DNA of 25,240 bases from a virus, in the IMG/VR virus record IMGVR_UViG_3300030419_007733, positions 1 through 25,240 of that record. One strand, 5' to 3'. Under the pieces are notes generated by a model. That model was not told where the DNA came from. It ran no database searches and was given only the letters and a program-made list of their open reading frames with translations. This document shows positions 1 through 7,694 of this stretch, in pieces (the first letter of the stretch is position 1; every line of letters starts with the position of its first letter). A program made the translations under genes and the position numbers.

Positions 1-474
1 ACCCTGATGCGAATCAGATACAATTTTAAAAATATTGTTAAGCCCGACTTGGTTCATGGCTACCAGCACCAAATGGCCGCTGGAATTGATCATGCTCTTA
101 GACTTGCCTTTCGACGCACTTTCATCTTCAGCTTCGACTTTATCTGTGTCGTTAATAACTTTTCTAGCCTGCTTCTTATCTTCTTTGATCCGATTATATT
201 CCTCTTTCCATTCTTCAATTGAAGATACGAAATATGCCTCGACACCAAAGATCGGCTTAAAGTCTCTTCCTTCAGCCTTCATCTTCTTGGCATGCAGTAC
301 TTGATATGACATACCATTCATATTTCCATGGTCGGTCAGTGCCAGGGCTTGCATTCCGTTCTCGTATGCGAAGTCCATATGATCTTGTGGGTAGCCAAAT
401 CCGTCAAATACAGAACCGGCTACGCTGTGTGCGTGCAGGCCGACAAACGGGATTGTAGGCGTAGCTCTTTCCAT
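1..474 (-). CDS. dnaE: DNA polymerase III alpha subunit (DnaE-type), N-terminal PHP domain, partial
   Basis: The reading frame is open from an ATG at 474 to the left edge (158 codons) with no stop, so the 3' end lies outside the window. The N-terminus matches the PHP domain that opens bacterial DnaE: an HAHS motif (H14, H16), then ALTDHGNMNG (D48, H49), then GVEAYF (E79), and later a GHLVLVA strand (H134) followed by NQVGLNNIFKIVS. These are the usual metal-ligand positions of the PHP fold and look intact. Between E79 and H134 there is a charged, lysine- and glutamate-rich insert longer than in typical DnaE. A GGAG-type ribosome binding site lies about ten bases upstream. It is the last gene of the minus-strand series here, 64 bases after the DUF6356-like gene. 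Whether a full polymerase or only a PHP protein follows cannot be seen. Replicative polymerase is the best family match. Confidence 0.85.
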   Translation of the reverse strand, partial: MERATPTIPFVGLHAHSVAGSVFDGFGYPQDHMDFAYENGMQALALTDHGNMNGMSYQVLHAKKMKAEGRDFKPIFGVEAYFVSSIEEWKEEYNRIKEDKKQARKVINDTDKVEAEDESASKGKSKSMINSSGHLVLVAMNQVGLNNIFKIVSDSHQG

Positions 475-538
475 GTGTGCTCTTCTCCGTGTTTTAATTG
501 CGTCCCTAGTAACATAAAAATTATTTAGGAAAAGTAAA

Positions 539-760
539 CTAACTTACTTCGTTATTCTTCCTAGAGAGAAAAATAATTGTTTGATCGAAATTCAATCTTG
601 CTGGGACCTGAATAAAAGGCAAAAGGCCGTGGATCATGTAGGCTGCCGAACACATCGCCAGTCTAACGCCTGCTTCCCAAATAAACATAGCATGCTCAAG
701 ATAGGTCTTACCGGCATTTTCCATAGGATGTTTTGTAAATAATTCTATTAGTTTTCTCAT
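539..760 (-). CDS. small DUF6356-like membrane-associated protein
   Basis: This 73-residue protein begins MRKLIELFTKHP, then a YLEHAMFIWEAG segment, then a hydrophobic stretch ending VHGLLPF-like (residues about 39-53, HGLLPFIQV). That combination of an N-terminal LF-x-x-HP, a YxEH in the middle and HGLLPF near the end resembles the DUF6356 family of small proteins known from Alphaproteobacteria and some phages; the match is from memory. The function of that family is unknown to me. One hydrophobic helix or hairpin (about residues 24-50) suggests membrane association. The ATG overlaps the stop of the upstream gene in an ATGA arrangement, which points to translational coupling. It could be a holin-like or host-membrane factor, but nothing in the sequence proves that. 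Confidence 0.7.
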   Translation of the reverse strand: MRKLIELFTKHPMENAGKTYLEHAMFIWEAGVRLAMCSAAYMIHGLLPFIQVPARLNFDQTIIFLSRKNNEVS

Positions 761-1602
761 TCTTCAAAACCAATCTCATTCCATTCAGAGTATTTGAGAA
801 ATTTTGGCTTTTTTATATTATTGTTTCCCACAAAAGCGCAATAATTTTCCCACGAATCGATAGCATGATAATCTTCTATCTCTTCTACTATATAATTATC
901 GAAATTAATTAAATTTAACGATTTTTTTAAATCAAAGTTCCTATATGAAAACCTTTCTTCAGGGGATAGTTTCTTGGTTCGAGTCTCGGGATCAAGCCAC
1001 AAGCCAGTTGATATCGAGCGCACCTCCTGGCGAAGCCGCTCTGCCTGTTCATTGGTTAGAGTGAAACCAAGATATAGGTTATCCTTGGCTGTCAACTTTT
1101 TGAAGCTTAAAGAGAAGTTTGATTCTAGGATCTCTCGTCGGAATGGTCGGACACTCGCAGGACTATAGTGTGAGTACGGCCAGGAGATATAAAACTTATT
1201 AGGCGCAACCCACTTACTTATTCTCTTCGAAACATCGTGAGCCACCTTGGAGCCATGCAGGATAGACCAACTTAAGCTATCTCTCTTATTTATATCTCTC
1301 GCGAAAATAGGAACGTAATAGATTCGAATCGGCTTTTTAAAATCATTCTTATTGTGCTCAAAATGTCTATAATTATAGATTGGATCTTCAACCTTTTCTC
1401 CAATCTGATGACGAATCAACGGGGAAATATCATCATTGCAAACAATCCATATTGTATTGCAGCCGGCGTATGCACACTCGGCTACCGCTCTCTCGATAGC
1501 TAGATAATTCGGGCCTATTGGCATAAGGCTAGGATGCCAAGGAAGATCAAAGTCAGCTTTTAGGCCAGCTACCGGTATTATTCCCGCAACGTGCTTCTTC
1601 AA
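757..1602 (-). CDS. putative nucleotidyltransferase-like protein (GT-A-type N-terminus)
   Basis: A 281-residue protein starting with TTG at 1602, six bases after the stop of the preceding gene. Residues 6-11 (AGIIPV) followed by a PWHPSLMPIGPNYLAIERA segment and AGCNTIWIVCND (about 47-58) follow the pattern of sugar-phosphate nucleotidyltransferases: a first beta strand with an AG motif, a proline-lysine-type LMPI segment, and the 'helper loop, I-x-I-V' strand. The canonical glycine-rich GxGTRL loop is not present, so catalysis is uncertain. The middle (IYYVPIFARDINKRDSLSW) and the YISWPYSHYSPASVRP segment are distinctive, and I recall similar proteins in marine phages without a proven role. 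The substrate is unknown. It lies in a run of uncharacterised genes between the transglycosylase and the DnaE fragment. Confidence 0.6.
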   Translation of the reverse strand: MKKHVAGIIPVAGLKADFDLPWHPSLMPIGPNYLAIERAVAECAYAGCNTIWIVCNDDISPLIRHQIGEKVEDPIYNYRHFEHNKNDFKKPIRIYYVPIFARDINKRDSLSWSILHGSKVAHDVSKRISKWVAPNKFYISWPYSHYSPASVRPFRREILESNFSLSFKKLTAKDNLYLGFTLTNEQAERLRQEVRSISTGLWLDPETRTKKLSPEERFSYRNFDLKKSLNLINFDNYIVEEIEDYHAIDSWENYCAFVGNNNIKKPKFLKYSEWNEIGFEE

Positions 1603-1608
1603 GTTTCT

Positions 1609-2550
1609 CTACGGCCTCTTCTTCTTTCCTCTGACAACGCCAGATGCATCACCACCAGTCAACTCATATCCTGCTAGCTCAGCCCATCGCTCGGCGGTTT
1701 CCGTATCTTCTATTTTTTGCTGAAATTGTGTTGCTCTGCGTTCTTGCTCACTTGGAAAAAGCTTGGATTTTACAAAACCAGCGCCCATCTCAAACGGAGC
1801 AGTATAAGATGAAATTAATCTCTTTACTCTCTGCTTCAAAGTCGGCGTCGGAATTTGAGAAATCTCCTCTCTAGATCCTCCAGTAAGAGCGGCAATTGCC
1901 TTGCGAAGCTCTGGGCCAGTGAGGGAGTCAACACCGTCAACAGTTGCCAAAGCAACGCCAGCAGGGCCCAGGGTTTTCAGTTTCGATGTTTTGGCCGACT
2001 TCTTTGGAAACGGCTCTTTAAATCCTTCTGGCGGTACCGCCTTGCCCGTGGCGGGATCGATGCGCGCTGCAGGATAGTCAGTAACGCGTCCGGACGGTGA
2101 TTGTGTTGGGGCTGGTGGCCGGCCAGTTGGGATATCCTCCGGACTAGGCAGTGGTTTAGACGGCGGGGACGACTTGAAAAACCCTTTCTTGGGAAGCTCC
2201 AAGGGGGCGCCCGTTTCCAAGCCTCGCATTGCATTATCCCAATATTCTATAATGTTGTTTCTGATAAGTGCACCGCGAGTTGCAGAGCTATACTGGCGCG
2301 TCCGGGGTTCAAGGCCCGGGCCATATTTTTTAAAGCGCCGGCGAAGTTCGTTGCTTAGCTTGTTGTAAAGATCTGGGTATTGTCTTTTCAAGTGGTCTCT
2401 CCACCTCAAAGGATCTGGTCGATTGCCCGGCTCATCCACCACAGGGCTTGTCATTCTAACATTGGGAACGTTAGGAAGCGTCCCAGTCCTTGTTTCGTTT
2501 ATGTTTGTGCTAACAAGATATTTGCGCCATTCTTTAAAAAGCTTTTTCAT
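1609..2550 (-). CDS. hypothetical phage protein with MKKLF-type N-terminus and proline-rich middle
   Basis: I choose ATG 2550, whose ATGA overlaps the TGA of the upstream gene; an in-frame start at 2634 would lie entirely within that gene. The resulting 313-residue protein begins MKKLFKEWRKYL, an N-terminal helix recurring in proteins of marine T4-like phages. It then has a basic region (RWRDHLKRQYPDLYNKLSN), a proline/serine-rich, probably disordered middle (about residues 125-185), and a helical C-terminal part with a GPAGVALATVDGVDSLTG segment and a lysine/arginine end (GKKKRP). No catalytic motif, signal peptide or clear membrane segment is visible. An internal virion protein or processed scaffold-like protein would fit the N-terminus, but that is a guess; the function is unknown. 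Confidence 0.7.
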   Translation of the reverse strand: MKKLFKEWRKYLVSTNINETRTGTLPNVPNVRMTSPVVDEPGNRPDPLRWRDHLKRQYPDLYNKLSNELRRRFKKYGPGLEPRTRQYSSATRGALIRNNIIEYWDNAMRGLETGAPLELPKKGFFKSSPPSKPLPSPEDIPTGRPPAPTQSPSGRVTDYPAARIDPATGKAVPPEGFKEPFPKKSAKTSKLKTLGPAGVALATVDGVDSLTGPELRKAIAALTGGSREEISQIPTPTLKQRVKRLISSYTAPFEMGAGFVKSKLFPSEQERRATQFQQKIEDTETAERWAELAGYELTGGDASGVVRGKKKRP

Positions 2551-3275
2551 TTCATACCACCCGACATCCAATAAAAATCGCCGAATTTGTTGATATAAAT
2601 AGTTTCTTTTATTGGATAAACATCTCTTTTCCATAACTCAATTGCTAAATCTCTATCTTCAAATATGCGGCTGATCTTAAGTCTAGCCATGGTGTCTGTG
2701 AAGTCGGGGTTTGTTAATTGTTCTGCGGTTAGGAATGACTCAGATACCATATCCACGTTTTCGTGCTTCGAGGCATCTAGTCGAGTGCTTTTAAAAAAGG
2801 TAATTTTCTTTACAAAGTCACTGCTATCATCTTCAATATCGTCAAACTGCGCAGATCCACCCTTGCGGATATCAAACCAGTCTAAAACCCTATAGCCAAC
2901 AGTGCGCTGGTCGAAGTATTTTTCTAGGCCATGCACGTTCTTTATATCAAACAAATACAAGTCCTTATATTTAATTTTATAAACACGCTCGCTTTTTAAA
3001 TTAACTTGGAGTATCTTCTCTTTCTCGCTAACACGGATAGTCTTTATTCGATCAGCAAAAGGCACCAATCCCAAGCGAGAGAGATCGTAACTGGCCGCGG
3101 CCCACTCGTCTTCTAGAAAAGAATTTCTGGAGACAGGTAGTGACTCATAAGAATGTATATCAGGAAAACAATTGAATAATATTTTAATCTTGTTTTTAGC
3201 GGCAAATCGTAATGCATTTATTTCACTTCCTATAACTACAGCGTCCCATATAAAATCAACATCCACATCCGCCAT
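2547..3275 (-). CDS. hypothetical protein with Rossmann-like N-terminus
   Basis: Start chosen at ATG 3275 because a GGAAGAG ribosome binding site lies about ten bases upstream; a GTG at 3284 is the alternative. The 242-residue product overlaps the end of the transglycosylase gene by about 20 bases. Residues 10-35 (WDAVVIGSEINALRFAAKN, then IKILFN) look like the beta-alpha-beta start of an FAD/NAD(P)-binding Rossmann fold, but the glycine pattern is degenerate: only one of the usual three glycines is present. The rest is charged, with several predicted strands and a C-terminal motif ending DFYWMSGGMK. I do not recognise a catalytic domain. It may be a relic oxidoreductase or mutase-like protein that no longer binds a dinucleotide. 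Its end overlaps the next gene by four bases, so the two are probably translated together. Confidence 0.65.
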   Translation of the reverse strand: MADVDVDFIWDAVVIGSEINALRFAAKNKIKILFNCFPDIHSYESLPVSRNSFLEDEWAAASYDLSRLGLVPFADRIKTIRVSEKEKILQVNLKSERVYKIKYKDLYLFDIKNVHGLEKYFDQRTVGYRVLDWFDIRKGGSAQFDDIEDDSSDFVKKITFFKSTRLDASKHENVDMVSESFLTAEQLTNPDFTDTMARLKISRIFEDRDLAIELWKRDVYPIKETIYINKFGDFYWMSGGMK

Positions 3276-3867
3276 CTTTTGCACACTCTTCCATATACTC
3301 TCTTCTTTCTTTCAGAGAGTCTTTGTGCCACCTCTTCATGATGCGATAAAACCTAGGCTTTTCATTACACCTTCCAGTTTTTTTTGGTGCTCTAATGGCT
3401 GTCGCCCAGGAGGCTAGCCATATGGCCTTCCTGTTAGATTTATTAATCTTACAATCAGAGCGAATTTTTAAAAATCTCTTAGTAACATGCCTCATGTACG
3501 CCTCCGCAGCTTCGGCCGGCTTGGTGCGATCAATCTCATACCCCCATGGCTTATTCCTCTCCCACCACGGCCACATCTGAAAAAGCCCAATCGCCTTGGC
3601 TTTACCTTGAGGGTGGAAACTGTGATCTCCACGCGCCAAAGGATCGTAGCCTGACTCGTGACACGCAGCAGCCAGAAGCATGCCTCTCAGCGATGGAGGT
3701 ACGTTATGGCGCTTCTCCACTTCGACGAGCAACTCCAGCAAGTCTAAGTCAATATCTTCCGGGATTGCATAATCACAGTCATAAATAGCCTTGTGCATGA
3801 TATCATCATAAGATGGATACTGCGGAGTTGTCGCAAACATAAGCATCAATGGTAACAAAAAATACAA
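3256..3867 (-). CDS. lytic transglycosylase (SLT/lysozyme-like fold), likely secreted
   Basis: A 203-residue cell-wall hydrolase. The core is AAACHESGYDP with the catalytic glutamate E71, followed by AIGLFQMWPWW (GLFQM at 94-98) and later a WLASW segment (150-154). This is the E-S, G-L-x-Q-M, then W/Y signature of soluble lytic transglycosylases that cleave the MurNAc-GlcNAc bond. The N-terminus LLPLMLMFATTPQ is a short hydrophobic stretch that could be a signal peptide or signal anchor, though it lacks a positive charge in front. The start is TTG 3867, supported by an AGGAG site seven bases upstream; an ATG at 3846 would shorten the hydrophobic stretch. The C-terminus is cysteine-rich (C140, C167, C195, C202). 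It is most likely the endolysin, with virion-associated lysis as alternative. No clear holin is adjacent. Confidence 0.8.
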   Translation of the reverse strand: MYFLLPLMLMFATTPQYPSYDDIMHKAIYDCDYAIPEDIDLDLLELLVEVEKRHNVPPSLRGMLLAAACHESGYDPLARGDHSFHPQGKAKAIGLFQMWPWWERNKPWGYEIDRTKPAEAAEAYMRHVTKRFLKIRSDCKINKSNRKAIWLASWATAIRAPKKTGRCNEKPRFYRIMKRWHKDSLKERREYMEECAKDGGCGC

Positions 3868-3885
3868 TTTTTTCTCCTATTATTT

Positions 3886-4158
3886 TTACTGGCCCAGGAA
3901 TCCTACAACATTATTTTCTAATACTAAATAGTAAGTATCATTCCCAACTGTAGCTTCCTCGACGGTGTGGGTCGGTACAATCAAACACATTCCCTGCTGC
4001 AGACTAGAGTCTCTATGAGTCTGCAATATCTTAACCTTACAAAAGGGAGAGTGGTTAACTTTTGCCTCTTCCGGCAGAAGAATTGTTGTCTCCTCTACGG
4101 GCTCTTCAGGGTCAGCACACATCTCCACAACAAGATATCTATTTAAGGGATAGAGCAT
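3886..4158 (-). CDS. GroES-like co-chaperonin (phage gp31 analogue)
   Basis: A 90-residue protein with the layout of a GroES monomer: MLYPLNRYLVVE as the first strand, an ETTILLPEEAK segment at about residues 23-33 that corresponds to the mobile loop contacting GroEL, a central KVKILQTH strand, a VPTHTVEEATV stretch and a final YYLVLENNVVGFLG strand. T4 gp31 and similar phage proteins replace host GroES when GroEL folds large capsid proteins. Length is close to GroES (about 97). No GroEL-like gene is in the window, so it would work with the host chaperonin. A GGAG ribosome binding site lies about eight bases before ATG 4158, and the gene follows the GapR-like gene by two bases. Some related phage proteins are annotated only as hypothetical, so the chaperone role is inferred from pattern. 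Confidence 0.6.
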   Translation of the reverse strand: MLYPLNRYLVVEMCADPEEPVEETTILLPEEAKVNHSPFCKVKILQTHRDSSLQQGMCLIVPTHTVEEATVGNDTYYLVLENNVVGFLGQ

Positions 4159-4160
4159 CT

Positions 4161-4412
4161 CTATACTCCTGTAATCTTCGTATTCAGTTTGTTAAAATAA
4201 TTCACGAATTCATTGATATCATCATCGTTCTTGAGCATCCTATAGGCTCTTACGACCTGACGTAATTCGTCCCGAGTCAGCCATCCGTTCTTGACGTAAT
4301 TAGCGCGTAAATCTCTCTTATGCTCCTTATAAGGCTCCATCTCATCTTCGATGGCCTTAAAAGCCTTGATAAACTCAACTGCATAATCATCTTTCTCATA
4401 ATTGTCACTCAT
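4161..4412 (-). CDS. GapR/DUF2312-like small protein
   Basis: The chosen ATG 4412 has a perfect GGAGG (4418-4422) five bases upstream; an in-frame start at 4445 would overlap the reductase gene and lacks such a site. The 83-residue product is largely helical: AVEFIKAFKAIEDEMEPYKEHKRDLRANYV-type first half, then GWLTRDELRQVVRAYRML. This parallels the GapR (DUF2312) family of alphaproteobacterial nucleoid proteins: long coiled helix with I-E-x-E, a D-I/L-x-x-x-Y segment, glycine, then L-R-Q-x-V-R. Length (about 80-90) agrees. GapR binds overtwisted DNA ahead of replication forks and stimulates topoisomerases. If correct, a phage version here, next to replication genes, could handle supercoiling or displace the host protein. 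The similarity is weak and from memory, so the role is tentative. Confidence 0.5.
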   Translation of the reverse strand: MSDNYEKDDYAVEFIKAFKAIEDEMEPYKEHKRDLRANYVKNGWLTRDELRQVVRAYRMLKNDDDINEFVNYFNKLNTKITGV

Positions 4413-4431
4413 TTTTTCCTCCGTTTTGTAG

Positions 4432-6288
4432 CTAAGTAACTTCACAAGAGCCGCCTGAGCAGGCCAACTCTCCAGATAGATTCGTATTGTCCTCTATTTC
4501 GACTATCTTTTCAACATCTACTTCTTTTAATGTAGCAACATATTTCTCATAGTCTTGCTTTGAACAGTCCTGAAATGGGGCTTGCTTGTACGTATGCTCA
4601 GACCATGGAAGGACTGATAGACCATTATATACATCCTTGTTTTCCCACATCCAGTCTGCTGCTAGCTCCCATTCGCTGTCTTTTATCGTTACTGTCGCCG
4701 ATACATTGTGTGTGTTCTGTCCACGGCCGTGGCCCGGGCGGACCCACTGTGATGAAACAGCGGAGACGCGCTGAAGAAGGTCGAGCGCAGACTCCTTTCT
4801 CGTAATCGAGCCCCGGGGACTTCTCTGTGGTACAGAAATAACAGCCGTGTCATGCGGCCTAAAGAACTCATCTTCGATTAATTCTGGGTGATTGACAAAC
4901 AAGTGCCAATAAATCGCCTCATTTTTTCCAACACGCACTCGCCTTAAATAATAATTGTTATGCCAGGCATGTATGCCGCTGGAAGTTCCAAGAGTAAGGG
5001 AAGTAGTGCCTGCTGGCTTCACGCATGTCGTGCGCGCAGCAGGCTTTATCCCAATTTCTGCTGCAACACGGCGATTTTCTTTCTTTACGACCAGGGCCGC
5101 GGCCTTCATGTCAAGCCCTAGAACCTTGCCGGATGCAATTCCCGTCATAGAGACGCCGATCAGTGCATCTTTTTCTGTAGTTCTGCGCCAGACATCTCTT
5201 AAATAATGAAAATCTGTATATCCTGCCTGTAGTGTTCCGATAAAGGCAGCTGCTTTGGCACGAGCTTCATAGTCCTCTTGACCCTCTAGGTTAGAGGCGT
5301 TGATCTCAGTTAGATTGCAAAACTGATATGGCCTTAGAGCGATCTCACAACAAGGGTTGGTGCCCCAATCCTTATCATTGGAAAAATAAAATCCAGGCTC
5401 GCCGGTACCGGACGCGCGGACTCGCTCCCAGATACTCATAAAGAATTCTTTTGTAATTCTATGACGCATCAATACTACTGAATTGTTCGCTCTGCCTCTT
5501 TGCGGATTGGCCTCCCACCAGCTCCCTGTCTTGGCTGCGAGCATTTCTTCGTCATCTGCCGAAAAAAGTGAAATAAGAGCAGCGCGGCGGATCCCCCCGG
5601 CAAGAACAGCATCAGCAATATGACAAATGATATCATGTACTTCGATTGGCTCAAGCTGATCACCGGGCTCCTTCATGTCAAGTATTCCACGAACCTTTAA
5701 GAGACACTCTTTTAAAGGCTGAGGGCCTGGGGCTTTGCCCCCAGAGGTAACTAGTCTGGAACCTTTCGGACGGATATCGCTAAAATCAAATCTTATTTGT
5801 GAAGTCCCTCGGAAATATGAGTTCATAAGGACTTTGACCGCATCCGCCCACCCTTCAATCGAATCAGCGATCAAAAATCGTCTAGTTCTTTTTGTGCTTG
5901 GCGGCTTGATTTCAGGTAGTTTTTCAACGTGGTGCTTTTGCACAGAAAATCCGACACCAGTTCCTCCAAGTAGAAGAAACATGCACTCACTAAAAGCAAG
6001 AGCATGATCAATAGGAAGGTAGGCACAATTATAAATCCTGTTAGGTGCCACTTCAATCGGCTTACCACCGAACTGCATTGATCGCATTGATGGGAGTACT
6101 TTTTTGCTGTATACATATTCATAGGCCTCCTCGATTTCGTCCCTAATCTGAGGATAATTCTTCAAATGCATATTTTTATTTCTCGTAACTAGTTCTTCCC
6201 AAGTTTCTCTTCTCTCTAATTCTGGTACGTAACGCGCATACTTCATATGAATCGTAATATCTGATAAAATCTTACTTGATAACTCCAC
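4432..6288 (-). CDS. nrdJ: class II (adenosylcobalamin-dependent) ribonucleotide reductase, monomeric type
   Basis: This 618-residue enzyme reduces ribonucleotides to deoxyribonucleotides using coenzyme B12. The N-terminus (YVPELERRETWEEL), NCAYLPID with C88, the LLGGTGVGFSVQ segment, NPCCE (N311, C313, E315) and FCNLTEIN (C324) correspond to the active-site cysteines, asparagine and glutamate of the Lactobacillus leichmannii monomeric enzyme; the C313-to-C324 spacing of eleven is the same. The C-terminal pair C610-x4-C615 is the expected swinging dithiol. No beta subunit gene follows, consistent with class II. It is shorter than the 739-residue bacterial enzyme. Unusual: the glycine usually after the catalytic cysteine is C314. 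The start is GTG 6288, overlapping the helicase end, with AGGAG (6296-6300) seven bases upstream. It supplies dNTPs for phage replication and depends on host or environmental B12. Confidence 0.92.
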   Translation of the reverse strand: MELSSKILSDITIHMKYARYVPELERRETWEELVTRNKNMHLKNYPQIRDEIEEAYEYVYSKKVLPSMRSMQFGGKPIEVAPNRIYNCAYLPIDHALAFSECMFLLLGGTGVGFSVQKHHVEKLPEIKPPSTKRTRRFLIADSIEGWADAVKVLMNSYFRGTSQIRFDFSDIRPKGSRLVTSGGKAPGPQPLKECLLKVRGILDMKEPGDQLEPIEVHDIICHIADAVLAGGIRRAALISLFSADDEEMLAAKTGSWWEANPQRGRANNSVVLMRHRITKEFFMSIWERVRASGTGEPGFYFSNDKDWGTNPCCEIALRPYQFCNLTEINASNLEGQEDYEARAKAAAFIGTLQAGYTDFHYLRDVWRRTTEKDALIGVSMTGIASGKVLGLDMKAAALVVKKENRRVAAEIGIKPAARTTCVKPAGTTSLTLGTSSGIHAWHNNYYLRRVRVGKNEAIYWHLFVNHPELIEDEFFRPHDTAVISVPQRSPRGSITRKESALDLLQRVSAVSSQWVRPGHGRGQNTHNVSATVTIKDSEWELAADWMWENKDVYNGLSVLPWSEHTYKQAPFQDCSKQDYEKYVATLKEVDVEKIVEIEDNTNLSGELACSGGSCEVT

Positions 6289-7657
6289 TAGTCGACTCCT
6301 TATTGTTTTGCTTTCTAAAAGCTTTGTATTTTTCTTTCAGCGTATTTGCCACTTGCTGGGGCGAGGCCAGAGGATTAGCCTCTGGAGATTCAACAGGAGT
6401 CAGCACCTTGAGCTGAACATTGCTCGTGTCGAAAAACATGGGAAACACCAGGCCATCTGGCCCATTTCTATTTTTTGCAATGAACATACGAGCGGTGTTT
6501 GCATTTTTATCTTTTATGGTTCTTGAGATAGAACAAATAAAATCTGAAATAAAACATTTATTGAAAGCTTCCGAAATTGATTCCATGGTCACGACCTCTG
6601 CATTCAGACCAGATCTATTGGTTTGTGAAGCAGTCCAAACCGGACACTTCAGCTCCTGCGCAATAGCTCTTAAGTTTTCATAAATAGATTCCAATTCATT
6701 CCTTTTCTCTTTGAAGTGTGACGCTGGTCTGAGCAAATCAGCGTAATCTATTATAATCATATCGATTTTATGATTTGTTTTTTTTAATTTTTCTAGGTGA
6801 GCCCGCAAAGTATTCGGCGAGGCAGTCTTTGTGGGGTATTCTTTAATGATCAAGGAGCCCTCAATATCGCTAATAGACTCCAACACTTCGTCTTTTCTAT
6901 GAAAAAGATTTGACAAGGGCACCTCACTGATACAACTGTCGTATCTCTGCCCAATAGAAGCTTCGGACAACTCTAGTGTGTAGTGTACGACGTTCTTGCC
7001 CGCCTTCACGGCGTTGGCGCCAAGGTGTGCAAGTGCCATCGACTTGCCGGCGCCGGTCGGCGCGATCACCACTCCAAGTTCGCCTATGCCCATTCCTCCG
7101 TTTGTAAGCTTGTCAATCCTATCCCATCCGGTGGAAACAGGATTACGCGCCTTGATCTCATACCTTAGCTCAAAGTCTTTTAAAAATTCATGTCCAAAAT
7201 TGTTATCAGTTCCTAGTCTTAATGCTTCGTCGATTAGCTTTTTTACTTCATCATAAGATGAATTTTGAATCAAATCGACAGATCTCATCAAGGCATCCTT
7301 AAGCTTTTGTTTCTTGCAGAAATCAAGAGAAGTTTCCTTAATGTATTTATCATCATCAACACGTTTGATAAGGGTGCGCGCAAAATAGTCTCTTACTTGC
7401 TTTCGGAGAGCTTCATTGTGATCGTCAATTTCAGTCCTCAAAATAGAGGCAACAATCTTTTCCGTAGGGTGTACGCCATACTTCTCCCTATAATCATACA
7501 GGATGGATACAAAAACTCTTAAATATTTTACCTCAAAAAAGCTAATATCGATAACTTCTTCGATCTGATCAGCAAATGGCCTATCTTGCAAAATAAGCTG
7601 CGCTATTGATTCTTGAAATTGTTTTCCATATTTGGAAAAACTTGTAGATTCGTTCAT
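6272..7657 (-). CDS. DnaB-like replicative helicase (T4 gp41 type)
   Basis: A 461-residue RecA-fold hexameric helicase. The Walker A motif APTGAGKS is at 199-206, Walker B MIIIDYADLL at 300-309 (D304), the WTASQTNRSG sensor loop at 341-350, and an arginine-finger-like KNRNGPDG at about 395-402. The first 150 residues are helical and correspond to the N-terminal domain of DnaB/gp41 proteins that docks primase. It unwinds DNA 5' to 3' at the fork. No primase or helicase loader gene is recognisable in this window. It starts at ATG 7657 after a GGGTGAGGG ribosome binding site. It lies between the FEN nuclease and the reductase, whose start lies inside the 3' end of this gene, so the two are translated in coupling. 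Confidence 0.92.
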   Translation of the reverse strand: MNESTSFSKYGKQFQESIAQLILQDRPFADQIEEVIDISFFEVKYLRVFVSILYDYREKYGVHPTEKIVASILRTEIDDHNEALRKQVRDYFARTLIKRVDDDKYIKETSLDFCKKQKLKDALMRSVDLIQNSSYDEVKKLIDEALRLGTDNNFGHEFLKDFELRYEIKARNPVSTGWDRIDKLTNGGMGIGELGVVIAPTGAGKSMALAHLGANAVKAGKNVVHYTLELSEASIGQRYDSCISEVPLSNLFHRKDEVLESISDIEGSLIIKEYPTKTASPNTLRAHLEKLKKTNHKIDMIIIDYADLLRPASHFKEKRNELESIYENLRAIAQELKCPVWTASQTNRSGLNAEVVTMESISEAFNKCFISDFICSISRTIKDKNANTARMFIAKNRNGPDGLVFPMFFDTSNVQLKVLTPVESPEANPLASPQQVANTLKEKYKAFRKQNNKESTSGVIK

Positions 7658-7694
7658 CCCTCACCCTTGTTCGTATTAATAATTTAAAAACACA

